NCBI RefSeq assembly: GCF_000250655.1 | Contig: NC_016935.1 | Span: 381,501 to 445,500 of the forward strand | Origin: Paenibacillus mucilaginosus 3016 | GTDB lineage: Bacteria; Bacillota; Bacilli; Paenibacillales; NBRC-103111 | Length of the DNA stretch: 64,000 nt | Reading direction: 5' to 3' | Shown here: positions 53,901 to 60,498 of the stretch, one piece after another | Layout: each line of letters starts with the position of its first letter | Numbering within the stretch: the first letter of the stretch is position 1 | The notes under the pieces: generated by a model | Databases searched by the model: none | Told to the model about the DNA's origin: nothing | What the model saw: the letters and a program-made list of their open reading frames with translations, nothing else | Made by a program: the position numbers and the translations under genes

Positions 53901-54550
53901 CTTCCGAGGAAGTAAGGCTGGGCAAGCGTCGCGTTATGATAGATGAGGTCCTTCAGCATATAGTCGTTGCCGACGAGAGGTCCCATCGTATGATGGCCAG
54001 TAAAATGCACCATATCCATCGTGCGGTTGCCGCTTGGGGTCTTGAGCGTATTGTAGGCGTTCTTCCATGGGGCTCCCCAGTTCGTGTTGCTGTAGCCCGG
54101 CACGTTGTTCGTGTACATGAAGCTGTTCACGTTGTTGATGACGGCAGCGGACATCGTGACCTGCATCTGGGCGGAAGGATGATTGGCCCGCAGAGTGGCG
54201 GCCACATCCCAGGGCCATTCCAGGTAGGCACCGGTTTTGGCGTGATGCGTGTAGTAGGAGACGAGATCGTCATGGGGCATCGGGGCGCCGCTGGGCAGGT
54301 AGTAGGTGTAGTTGGCCGGCGGGTTCTTCTTTAGGTCGATCACCTGGCCGTCGTAAATGTAACGGACCGGACTGCCTACAGGGGTAGAATCATACTTGGA
54401 GACATCGTAATAGGGCCAGAAGTTCGGCATGTGGTTGTGGTACACGTGAGATGCGGCAATCTCCGCCGAAGCGGAGGCAGATGGCAGAGCGAGAGCCAGC
54501 GCCAGCGCGGCGGCACTGAACCGGCGGAGCCATCTTGAACGGGATTTCAT
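50972..54550 (-). CDS. Secreted GH119-type alpha-amylase with FN3, CBM25 and CBM20
   Basis: This 1192-residue exported enzyme has a signal peptide to about residue 29 (ALALALALPSASASA). The catalytic region starts HVYHNHMPNFWPYYDV. The proposed nucleophile is Glu229 in GFFPTELGF and the acid/base Asp371 in VIAHDGDN. They fit GH119 (relative of GH57), where I recall Glu231 and Asp373 for IgtZ of Bacillus circulans. Two FN3 domains, a CBM25 (VYYKPGYTTPYMHYRPAGG) between them and a C-terminal CBM20 (SLYVAGSFNSWNAAD) follow, the same order of starch-binding modules as in IgtZ. It should hydrolyse extracellular starch. The start at 54550 is chosen for the signal peptide, because the ribosome site is weak. 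Confidence 0.85.
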   Translation of the reverse strand: MKSRSRWLRRFSAAALALALALPSASASAEIAASHVYHNHMPNFWPYYDVSKYDSTPVGSPVRYIYDGQVIDLKKNPPANYTYYLPSGAPMPHDDLVSYYTHHAKTGAYLEWPWDVAATLRANHPSAQMQVTMSAAVINNVNSFMYTNNVPGYSNTNWGAPWKNAYNTLKTPSGNRTMDMVHFTGHHTMGPLVGNDYMLKDLIYHNATLAQPYFLGSDFKSSKGFFPTELGFSERIIPVLEKLGIQWSVIGNNHFSRTLRDYPLLNDPGKDTMVSPPNRADLQNESNVGSWVSQQMFNEQQVTHNKFPFASTPHWVKYVNPTTGKESKIVGVPVAQAESWEEGYQGQVTAKALKPFEGLVPQKQFFVIAHDGDNSSGRAGDKGTYLNAGAVTYSDTGVKGMGIDEYLATNKPAASDVVHVQDGSWIDTRDSSSDPQWHHWKLPFGIWKGQFADFNRVMGTNYTPKKNLAGVEEGMTVSFEHGYHYLERNFALLQAAENYAKTAEQIWLDEHPNHWQPATALDKEVTYAGNQLNPWMMSYPVKGDASKDYAGGANPAELSWYFLMPAIDSGFGYYDENQDDSVKPTVSFNQSLHFSKPYVTPKADKDRTGPSVWWPQRWPYNPGSANVDKSEGWTLHHFDNTFGIYTYAYDLNGITDIKVKIRKHTSKQADAADNTFRVYDPAALKAQGVAGIDPAKVGEWKEYPMLRRDLKPDMNGVDWQAGSKAVLQKVPAQEIGDLYYSYIKDLRDELVDYYIEAKDSKGNITRSDIQQVYVGAGTYKNVGGKIIEDPSGDIKGTYPFLTDKPPVLDTTPPSVPSDIKAASASKTSIELTWTASTDDVGVTGYEIYRNGTKVGTSAANRYVDTGLAALTAYTYTVKAFDAKGNTSAASAAATLSTTDQGNSATVYYKPGYTTPYMHYRPAGGTWTTSPGTVMPASEIAGYHKLTVDLGAAASLEAVFNNGSGTWDNNGGKNYIFPAGTSTYSGGVITSGPPPADSQAPSVPAGLQSSAKTDTSVTLGWTASTDNVKVTGYDVYRGGVKVGTTAGTTYTDSGLTANTVYSYTVKAFDAAGNTSTASAALSVTTNPAAGASTLTFKVTVPSNTPAGDSLYVAGSFNSWNAADPASKLVKQADGTYTVTLPIAEGTAVQYKITRGSWETVEVSSTGTDIANRTYTKGAGAQTVSLTVVRWKGL

Positions 54551-54863
54551 CAGAAGTACACCAGCTTTCTTTGGGTAGAAGTAGGAATCCGCGATCGTTA
54601 GCGGCAGGGGGCGGAAGAGGGATCTGCCCCTCCGGCAGGATATGCTTCTTCCGGACAGGAAGAAGGATGCCTGCTGACATGGGGCGGGCCCAGCCGCAGA
54701 TGCCGTAAGGTCTTGGGGGATGGGATCAGGCGGGTGTTCGAGGGACCTCCTTTCGGGTGGGAGACAAGGGATCTGTCGTCCCAAGAATGAGTAGAGCGCT
54801 TTCATGAAGGGTCATGCATGTCATTCTTGTTACTTCGGCAGCTCAGTTGAAAGAAGAATGAGC

Positions 54864-54877
54864 TGAAACCGGTTTCC
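54864..54877. promoter_or_regulatory. Cre-like CcpA operator upstream of the amylase
   Basis: TGAAACCGGTTTCC matches the catabolite-response element consensus TGWAANCGNTNNCA at all but the last base and is nearly palindromic. It lies 314 bases upstream of the amylase start, which implies a long leader or an upstream promoter. Glucose repression through CcpA would suit a starch-degrading enzyme. Confidence 0.55.
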
Positions 54878-55080
54878 GATGTAATGCAGCATTAGCCAAC
54901 ACGAAATAGGAGGTGCCGGAGACTCAGGTTGGCAAGCGATTACAATTCCATTATATGGTGTAAGGGACAGACCGGGTACCCGACAATATTGCTCTCAAAA
55001 GTGGAATATATTGATCTAGCCTGCACCATCACTCATTGAAAATGGTTTACATTTGATTGAAACGGCGGGGCGGCTGTACC

Positions 55081-55107
55081 GTATCCTCTTGTATAAACTT
55101 AGGATAC
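55081..55107. promoter_or_regulatory. Inverted repeat before the small-protein/YidC-like genes
   Basis: GTATCCT (55081-55087) and AGGATAC (55101-55107) form a perfect 7-bp inverted repeat around TATAAA (55092-55097). It ends three bases before the ribosome site of the next gene. It may be an operator over the -10 box or a leader hairpin that hides the ribosome site. Confidence 0.45.
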
Positions 55108-55126
55108 GAAGGAGGTGAGAGGGCGG

Positions 55127-55372
55127 ATGGCGGAATGGTCGCCGGATTGGCCGGCCCTGCTGCTTTTGCTGGGAATGACTTCCCTGGTATGGGGACCTTG
55201 GATGCTGGCAAAGGGGGTTTTTATTGCAGAAGGGGCAGGACAGCGGAAGGACGTGGTGCCTCTGCCTCCGGAGCCTCAGGAGGATCTCCGGCCTTCGGGG
55301 ACACGGCGGTTTGCCGTTCGCCTTCTTCGCCCGCCAAGGGCAGGAACGGATGACAGGGATGAGGAGGACTGA
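55127..55372 (+). CDS. Small membrane protein upstream of the YidC-like gene
   Basis: This 81-residue protein has one membrane segment (WPALLLLLGMTSLVWGPWMLA) and a charged, Pro/Arg-rich C-terminal tail. GGAGGTGA lies 8 bases before ATG 55127; a GTG at 55115 overlaps that site. I know no family for it. The next gene, 105 bases on, encodes a YidC/Oxa1-like insertase, and a functional link is possible. Confidence 0.65.
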   Translation: MAEWSPDWPALLLLLGMTSLVWGPWMLAKGVFIAEGAGQRKDVVPLPPEPQEDLRPSGTRRFAVRLLRPPRAGTDDRDEED

Positions 55373-55477
55373 CCTTCCTGGGAGCGTGCTGATGCAAGGT
55401 TCACCCCAAGCACCCTGCGCTCGGCCCGGTCACAGCCGGAGCCGAAGCGCACGATCCAAAGGAGGAAACGGTAACCG

Positions 55478-56176
55478 ATGTATACCCTCGTTCAACCCTT
55501 GATCGACTTCCTGGCCTACCTGCTTGCGATGCTCTACGAATGGACCCAAGACTGGGGTCTTGCTCTGCTTCTGCTCACCTTCGGCGTCCGGCTGCTGCTC
55601 GTCCGCTTCAACCTGAATGCCGGCCGCCAGCAGGTCCGCACGGCCGCCGCCCAGCCCGAGCTCGCCAAGCTGCGGGACACGCATGGAAGCGATCTGGCCG
55701 AGCTCGTCCGGCACACGTCGGAGGTCAACCGCAAGTACGGCATCCGGCCGCTGGCCCCGTTCGCCGCGGCGCTGCTGCAGGCTCCGCTGCTGATGGCCAT
55801 GTACGGCCTGTTCCTGACCCACGGCAGCACGATGACGACCGTGCTGCTCCCCTGGATGGCCGGCCTGGGTACGGCCGATCCGCTGCACCTGCTGCCGCTG
55901 GCGGCCGGGCTTCTCTCCGCTGCGGCGGGCCTGATCCCCTTGGCGGATGTGCCGAGCCTCGGCAGTGCGTTCACCGCTACAGGTGCCCGCCTGGTGCTGG
56001 GCAGCCTGCTGCTGCTCGTGCCGCTGGCCGTCACGTGGACGGCCCCGGCCGCCGTAGCCCTGTACTGGACCGCCGGGAGCGCGTTCGCGCTGCTTGAGCG
56101 GCTGTTCTACCGAACGGCCCCGGGCCGCCGTCTGCTGCACCGCGGGCTGCCGGCAGCCGTACGTCCCCTAACCTGA
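55478..56176 (+). CDS. YidC/Oxa1-like membrane insertase, divergent
   Basis: This 232-residue protein has five membrane segments in the YidC2 pattern: first LALLLLTFGVRLLLVRFNL with the conserved arginine, then a cytoplasmic hairpin (QPELAKLRDTHGSDLAEL), and APFAAALLQAPLLMAMYGLF, a typical YidC block. It lacks the N-terminal lipobox of SpoIIIJ/YqjG and is shorter and richer in Ala/Leu, so it is a divergent extra member rather than the housekeeping copy. It inserts membrane proteins if active. A terminator follows directly. Confidence 0.8.
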   Translation: MYTLVQPLIDFLAYLLAMLYEWTQDWGLALLLLTFGVRLLLVRFNLNAGRQQVRTAAAQPELAKLRDTHGSDLAELVRHTSEVNRKYGIRPLAPFAAALLQAPLLMAMYGLFLTHGSTMTTVLLPWMAGLGTADPLHLLPLAAGLLSAAAGLIPLADVPSLGSAFTATGARLVLGSLLLLVPLAVTWTAPAAVALYWTAGSAFALLERLFYRTAPGRRLLHRGLPAAVRPLT

Positions 56177-56186
56177 CAACAACCCC

Positions 56187-56229
56187 AAACTCCCGTTTCC
56201 CGGCTCTAACCGGGGAACGGGAGTTTTTT
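56187..56229 (+). terminator. Rho-independent terminator of the YidC-like gene
   Basis: An 11-bp stem (56187-56197 with about 56216-56226), extended by inner CCC-GGG pairs, is followed by TTTTTT. It lies between convergent genes. Confidence 0.85.
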
Positions 56230-56267
56230 GGCATCGCGCCCTATGCACGCCCTCGCTCTCCATACTA

Positions 56268-57017
56268 TCAATACTCTGTCGTGATCACCGGCGTTCCCAG
56301 CGTCAACCGGGACTCGCCCGTCTCCGAGCTGCGGTGCACCGCCGCCTGCAGGTTCAGCATCCGGCCTCCGCTCTGCACCGACGCCTCGAGGAGCGGTGAG
56401 GCATAGGAGACGCTCACGCTACGGCCGTCGTCGTAGCTCTCGACCGCTTCGGCCCGAAGCTCCGCCTGCAGCCAGCCGTTCAGCTTATCCGGGGAGGCGT
56501 AGTCCGCCTTCAGCTTGCCCTGGACAATCACGTTCCAGTTCGGCGTGACGCCCATGCCTTCGAGGACGCGGCTCAGCTTCGTCTGGGCTTCCTCCATCCG
56601 GGAGGCAGCTTCCCCGCCGGTGCCGGTGTCCCCGGATTCCGGGGTCTCGGCGGAGACGATCAGCTCGGTCGACCCGTCAGGGAACATGACCCATAGCAGC
56701 GTACGCCGGATGCCGCCGGAGTCGGGGCCGGAAGCTTTGTAGAGGATGTGGTCCCCGCCGCTGCGCAGCTCTGCGGGAGGGAGGCCGAGCCGCTCGCTGA
56801 GCCGGCGGCCGGTCTCGAGGAACGCAGCCTCGCCGGCATGGGGCTTGTAGGGGCTGATATGCTTGACGACGACGCGCACGGGGCCGTCGATCACATCGAG
56901 GGAGAGGGGCAGCAGACGCTCCAGGTCCCGGTTTGCTCCGGCGCCGGACGCCAGCGCTCCCCAGACGCAGAGCACGGTAACGGTAAGAAGAAGGAAGAAG
57001 GACGCGGTACGTTTCAT
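56268..57017 (-). CDS. ywmB: YwmB-like exported protein
   Basis: This protein of about 250 residues has a signal-anchor (SFFLLLTVTVLCVWGALAS) and a two-lobed exported domain, with LEGMGVTPNWNVIVQGKL as the most typical YwmB block. B. subtilis YwmB has this length and architecture and an unknown role in the envelope. ATG 57017 is preferred (GAGGGGG 11 bases upstream) to an unsupported extension to 57107. It is divergent from the TRAP genes, and the 205-base gap holds two cre-like repeats. Confidence 0.7.
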   Translation of the reverse strand: MKRTASFFLLLTVTVLCVWGALASGAGANRDLERLLPLSLDVIDGPVRVVVKHISPYKPHAGEAAFLETGRRLSERLGLPPAELRSGGDHILYKASGPDSGGIRRTLLWVMFPDGSTELIVSAETPESGDTGTGGEAASRMEEAQTKLSRVLEGMGVTPNWNVIVQGKLKADYASPDKLNGWLQAELRAEAVESYDDGRSVSVSYASPLLEASVQSGGRMLNLQAAVHRSSETGESRLTLGTPVITTEY

Positions 57018-57156
57018 ATCGGAATAGGCCCCCTCGAATCTATCAATCTGGTAACTACTACAAAGCATAGTCAGAGAGAGGGACAAATATACCCGGGGGC
57101 CGAACATCTAAAAAAATTACAACAGATCCTAAAACCAGCCTCGTTCAAGGGGCTTC

Positions 57157-57192
57157 AGCAATCGCTTACAATATCAATATAAAACGCTTACA
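57157..57192. promoter_or_regulatory. Two direct CGCTTACA repeats with cre-like context before dctQ
   Basis: CGCTTACA occurs at 57163-57170 and 57185-57192, 22 bases apart (two helix turns). The first lies in AGCAATCGCTTACA (57157-57170), which fits the cre consensus except its first base; the second, ATAAAACGCTTACA, is a weaker match. Same-side direct repeats are also the usual target of AraC-type response regulators, and one is encoded downstream. Both readings predict control of the TRAP operon. Confidence 0.55.
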
Positions 57193-57222
57193 TATAAGCC
57201 GCACAAAAAAGAGGTGACTCCC

Positions 57223-57726
57223 ATGCAACAACTGAAGCGCATAGCCCTATGGTTCGACTCGCTTCTGGAGAACCTGGCGCAGATCGCGCTGCTCTCCATG
57301 ATCCTGATCGTCACCGTACAGGTGCTGACGCGCAAGCTGTTTAATTACGTGCTGCCGTGGTCGGAGGAAGTCACGCTGCTGCTGCTCGTCTGGTTCGCCT
57401 TCATCGGGATCGCGATCGGCTTCCGTGAGAGACTGCATCTGGCGATCGATTCCTTTACGGCGAAGCTGCCGCCGCTGGCCAATAAGGTGCTGGACAAAGT
57501 AATCTATGCCGTCACGCTCGCCTTCGGCTTCTACCTGGTTGTCTCGGGTACCGAATTCACGCAGCTCATGCACGAGAGCCGGCTGGCGGCCACCGGGCTG
57601 CCAAACTCGATCATTTATGTGATCATGCCGATCACCGGCGTTCTCGTCTGTATTTACTCTTTTCTGCAGCTGATTGGCATGGATACGGTAAGACACAAAG
57701 GCATGGACGAAGGAGGGGGCCACTAG
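57223..57726 (+). CDS. dctQ: TRAP transporter small permease DctQ
   Basis: This 167-residue protein has four membrane segments in the DctQ fold: LAQIALLSMILIVTVQVLTR, LPWSEEVTLLLLVWFAFIG with the family-typical SEE, LDKVIYAVTLAFGFYLVVSG and SIIYVIMPITGVLVCIY. GAGGTGA lies 5 bases before ATG 57223. It joins DctM, encoded 1 base later, to form the membrane complex of a sodium-driven, binding-protein-dependent carboxylate transporter. Confidence 0.92.
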   Translation: MQQLKRIALWFDSLLENLAQIALLSMILIVTVQVLTRKLFNYVLPWSEEVTLLLLVWFAFIGIAIGFRERLHLAIDSFTAKLPPLANKVLDKVIYAVTLAFGFYLVVSGTEFTQLMHESRLAATGLPNSIIYVIMPITGVLVCIYSFLQLIGMDTVRHKGMDEGGGH

Positions 57727-57727
57727 C

Positions 57728-59032
57728 ATGGAAGAAACCACAATCGCCGTACTCGTCCTCTCGATCTCGTTCGTCGTGATGCTGCTGCTCCGCTTCCCGG
57801 TCTCGCTGACACTGGCGGTCTCGACACTGCTCACCGTCATGTATCTCGAAATTCCGCTCGCGGTCGTAGGCCAGCGGATGATCCAGGGGATGTCGTCCTA
57901 CTCGCTGCTCACGATTCCGTTCTTCATCCTTGCGGGGCACATCATGAGCGAGGGCAATCTCGCGCTGCGGATCGTCAACCTCGCTCAGCTGTTCGTCGGG
58001 CGCGTCCGCGGAGGACTCGCGATGGTGAACTCGGTGGCCTGCATGTTCTTCGGCAATATCTCGGGCTCCGCCGTCGCCGACGTGTCGTCCATCGGATCGG
58101 TCATGATCCCCATGATGAAGAAAAAAGGCTACGACACCGACTACTCCGTCGGCGTCACCGTCTCTTCCGCCATCCAGGGCGTCGTCGTGCCGCCGAGCCA
58201 CAACCTCGTGCTGTACTCACTGGCCGCAGGGGGCGGAATCTCGATCACCTCGCTGTTCCTTGCAGGCATCGTGCCGGGGATTATCCTGTGTCTGTCGCTC
58301 ATGCTGACGAGCTACGTGTTCGCGGTGAAGCGCGGCTACGCCAAGGGCGACCCGATCGACCGCAAGGATGTGCCGAAGATTCTGCTCGACGGCTTCATGT
58401 CGATTCTGACGGCTGTCATTATCCTCGGGGGGATTTTCTCCGGCTGGTTCACGGCTACGGAGTCGGGGGCGCTGGCCTGCCTGTATGCCTTTATCCTGAC
58501 GTTCGTAATCTACAAGGATATCCCTTACAGCCGCATGTGGCTGATTCTGAAGAAAACATTCCGTACCGTCTCCATGGTGCTGTTCCTGATCGCCGCCTCC
58601 GACGCGTTCTCCTGGCTGCTGGCGTTCCTGAAGATTCCGGCGATGGTGACCGACGCGATGATCTCGATCTCGGACTCGCCGTTCGTCATACTGCTCATCA
58701 TCAACCTGCTGCTGCTGCTGCTCGGGGCGCCGATGGATATGGCCCCGCTCATTCTGATCATGACGCCGATCCTGCTGCCCGTCGTAACCCATCTGGGGAT
58801 GGACCCCGTGCACTTCGGCATCATCATGATGCTCAACCTCGGGATCGGGCTGCTGACGCCGCCGGTGGGCACCGTCCTCTTCGTCGGCTGTGCGATAGGC
58901 AAGATCTCGATCAGCGAAGGAACGAAGGCCATGATGCCGTTCTTCTACGTGCTATGCGTCGTGCTGCTGGTGCTTACCTACCTGCCGGGACTTGTGATGT
59001 GGCTGCCGAATCTGGTGCAGGGCACCGGATAG
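57728..59032 (+). CDS. dctM: TRAP transporter large permease DctM
   Basis: This 434-residue protein is of normal length for DctM, with about 11-12 membrane segments and the conserved blocks FFGNISGSAVADVSSIG, PPSHNLVLYSLAAGGG, TATESGALA and LGIGLLTPPVGTVLFVGC. It forms the transport channel with DctQ. GAAGGAGG precedes the ATG. The gene is tightly spaced between dctQ and dctP. Confidence 0.95.
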   Translation: MEETTIAVLVLSISFVVMLLLRFPVSLTLAVSTLLTVMYLEIPLAVVGQRMIQGMSSYSLLTIPFFILAGHIMSEGNLALRIVNLAQLFVGRVRGGLAMVNSVACMFFGNISGSAVADVSSIGSVMIPMMKKKGYDTDYSVGVTVSSAIQGVVVPPSHNLVLYSLAAGGGISITSLFLAGIVPGIILCLSLMLTSYVFAVKRGYAKGDPIDRKDVPKILLDGFMSILTAVIILGGIFSGWFTATESGALACLYAFILTFVIYKDIPYSRMWLILKKTFRTVSMVLFLIAASDAFSWLLAFLKIPAMVTDAMISISDSPFVILLIINLLLLLLGAPMDMAPLILIMTPILLPVVTHLGMDPVHFGIIMMLNLGIGLLTPPVGTVLFVGCAIGKISISEGTKAMMPFFYVLCVVLLVLTYLPGLVMWLPNLVQGTG

Positions 59033-59105
59033 ACAAGAGTTGGCAGTGGATTGCGGGGAAGGCCGGAAGTACAATATCCATAAGAAGAAAAGGGGTAGTT
59101 CTCAC

Positions 59106-60134
59106 ATGAAAACACTCAAGAAAACGGTTACGGTACTGTCTGCTCTGGCGATCGCCGGCGGCCTGCTGGCAGGCTGCGGAGCGAAGGAGACGGCGGGCGG
59201 TACGGAAGGCGAGAAGAAGGCGGAGGGCAAGAAGTATACGTTCCGCCTGGCGGATACCCACCCTGCGGATTACCCGACGGTCATCGGCGACAAAAAATTC
59301 GCGGAGCTGGTGAACGAGCGGACGAACGGACGCATCAAGATCGACGTGTTCCCGGGGGCGCAGCTCGGGGAAGAGAAGGCGGTGCTCGAGCAGGTGCAGC
59401 TCGGCGCGATCGAGTTCACCCGCGTGTCGTCCGGACCGCTGGGTGAATTCTCGAAGGGCTTCGGCGTCTTCTCGCTGCCGTACGTGTTCGACAGCGACCA
59501 GCACCTGTGGAAGTTCCTCGAGAGCGAGGCCGGCAACAAGATGCTCGACAGCCTCGAAGGGGCGAAGATGAAGGGCCTGGCCTACTACAGCTCGGGGGCG
59601 CGCAGCTTCTACTCCCGCAAGCCGATCGCGAGCCTGGCCGATCTCAAGGGCCAGAAGATCCGCGTCATTCAGAACAAGATCAACATCGACCTCGTAGCGG
59701 CCCTGGGCGGCAGCGCGACGCCGATGCCGTACGGCGAAGTGTTCTCCTCCCTGCAGACGGGCGTTATCGATGCGGCGGAGAACAACTTCCCGAGCTACCA
59801 GTCGTCGAACCATTTTGAAGTGGCGAAGAACATGATCCTCGACGGCCACCAGCGCGTGCCGGAAGTGCTGCTCATCTCCCAGACAGCGTGGAACAAGCTG
59901 GGCGAAGAGGACCGCAAAATCCTGAAGCAGGCGGCGCTCGACTCCGTGAAGACGCAGCGCGAGGCATGGGATAAGTATGAGAAGGAAGCCGAAGCCAAGG
60001 TTCGTGCCGCCGGCGCGACCATCACGGAAGTGAAGGACCTGAAGCCTTGGCAGGATGCCGTGAAGCCGGTCATCGAGAAGTACCGCGCGGATTACAAGGA
60101 AGCGCTGGACGCGATCGACGCGGCGCGCAAGTAA
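59106..60134 (+). CDS. dctP: TRAP transporter substrate-binding lipoprotein DctP
   Basis: This 342-residue lipoprotein has a signal peptide and lipobox GLLAGC (Cys24). The DctP fold is clear: the FRLADTHPADYPTV start, FTRVSSGPLGEF, the ligand-arginine block LKGQKIRVIQNKINI and GVIDAAENNFPSY. In family members an arginine in the IRV block pairs with a carboxylate of the ligand, so an organic acid is expected; the exact substrate is unknown. ATG 59106 follows AAAAGGGG at 9-10 bases; an upstream frame start at 59040 is inside the gap. Confidence 0.93.
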   Translation: MKTLKKTVTVLSALAIAGGLLAGCGAKETAGGTEGEKKAEGKKYTFRLADTHPADYPTVIGDKKFAELVNERTNGRIKIDVFPGAQLGEEKAVLEQVQLGAIEFTRVSSGPLGEFSKGFGVFSLPYVFDSDQHLWKFLESEAGNKMLDSLEGAKMKGLAYYSSGARSFYSRKPIASLADLKGQKIRVIQNKINIDLVAALGGSATPMPYGEVFSSLQTGVIDAAENNFPSYQSSNHFEVAKNMILDGHQRVPEVLLISQTAWNKLGEEDRKILKQAALDSVKTQREAWDKYEKEAEAKVRAAGATITEVKDLKPWQDAVKPVIEKYRADYKEALDAIDAARK

Positions 60135-60159
60135 GCTCTTCAGCCCGTATCCCGGGCGT

Positions 60160-60190
60160 GCGTGCTCCCGTCCCGCGGGGCACGCTTCTT
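60160..60190 (+). terminator. Possible terminator after dctP
   Basis: GCGTGCTCC (from 60160) pairs with GGGGCACGC (60177-60185, one G-T pair), followed by TTCTT. The T run is short, so some read-through into the two-component genes is possible. Confidence 0.45.
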
Positions 60191-60451
60191 GCGCTTCGGA
60201 AGCGGTGAGGGTGGCCTGCGCCGCACAGAGGTCGGCGGCATGCTCCGCATGTCAGGAGGCCCTCCCTTTCCACGTCAGACGCTCTCTTCCGACCGTACAC
60301 GCAGGTTCGCGTACGCGGTCCCAAAAGGGCAGCCAAGCTTCAGATCACGGGAAAGCGGACGGCTGTTATAGGTTTCTCGCTTCCCTGCGGGAAGGTTCGC
60401 GTCAGCCTGTTCATCCCGCACACAAAGCGGTCCCTCTTGGTATCGCTTCCA

Positions 60452-60460
60452 TGATACAAT
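60452..60460 (+). promoter_or_regulatory. Extended -10 promoter of the histidine kinase gene
   Basis: TGATACAAT (60452-60460) is an extended -10 element, TGn followed by TACAAT, 38 bases before the kinase start and 26 before its ribosome site. No good -35 box is present, which extended -10 promoters tolerate. The rest of the 60135-60498 gap holds only the dctP terminator; nothing else is recognised. Confidence 0.5.
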
Positions 60461-60498
60461 GAGAGCAGGGAAGGGATACGGAAGAAAGGGGGATGGCC

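Larger units (their letters stand above)
54551..55126. other. 576-base divergent intergenic region
   Basis: This region separates the amylase and the small-protein/YidC-like genes. It contains a cre-like site (54864-54877), a poorer match TGAAAATGGTTTACA near 55037, and the GTATCCT inverted repeat at 55081. Bases 54551-54800 are GC-rich and could extend the amylase frame upstream to 54805, but with no ribosome site and a proline/cysteine-rich content unlike a protein start. I see no RNA gene. Confidence 0.5.

Noticed and set aside
54551..54805. Longer amylase N terminus starting at 54805
   Set aside because: It would place 85 Pro/Cys/Arg-rich residues before a good signal peptide, which is not how exported enzymes start.
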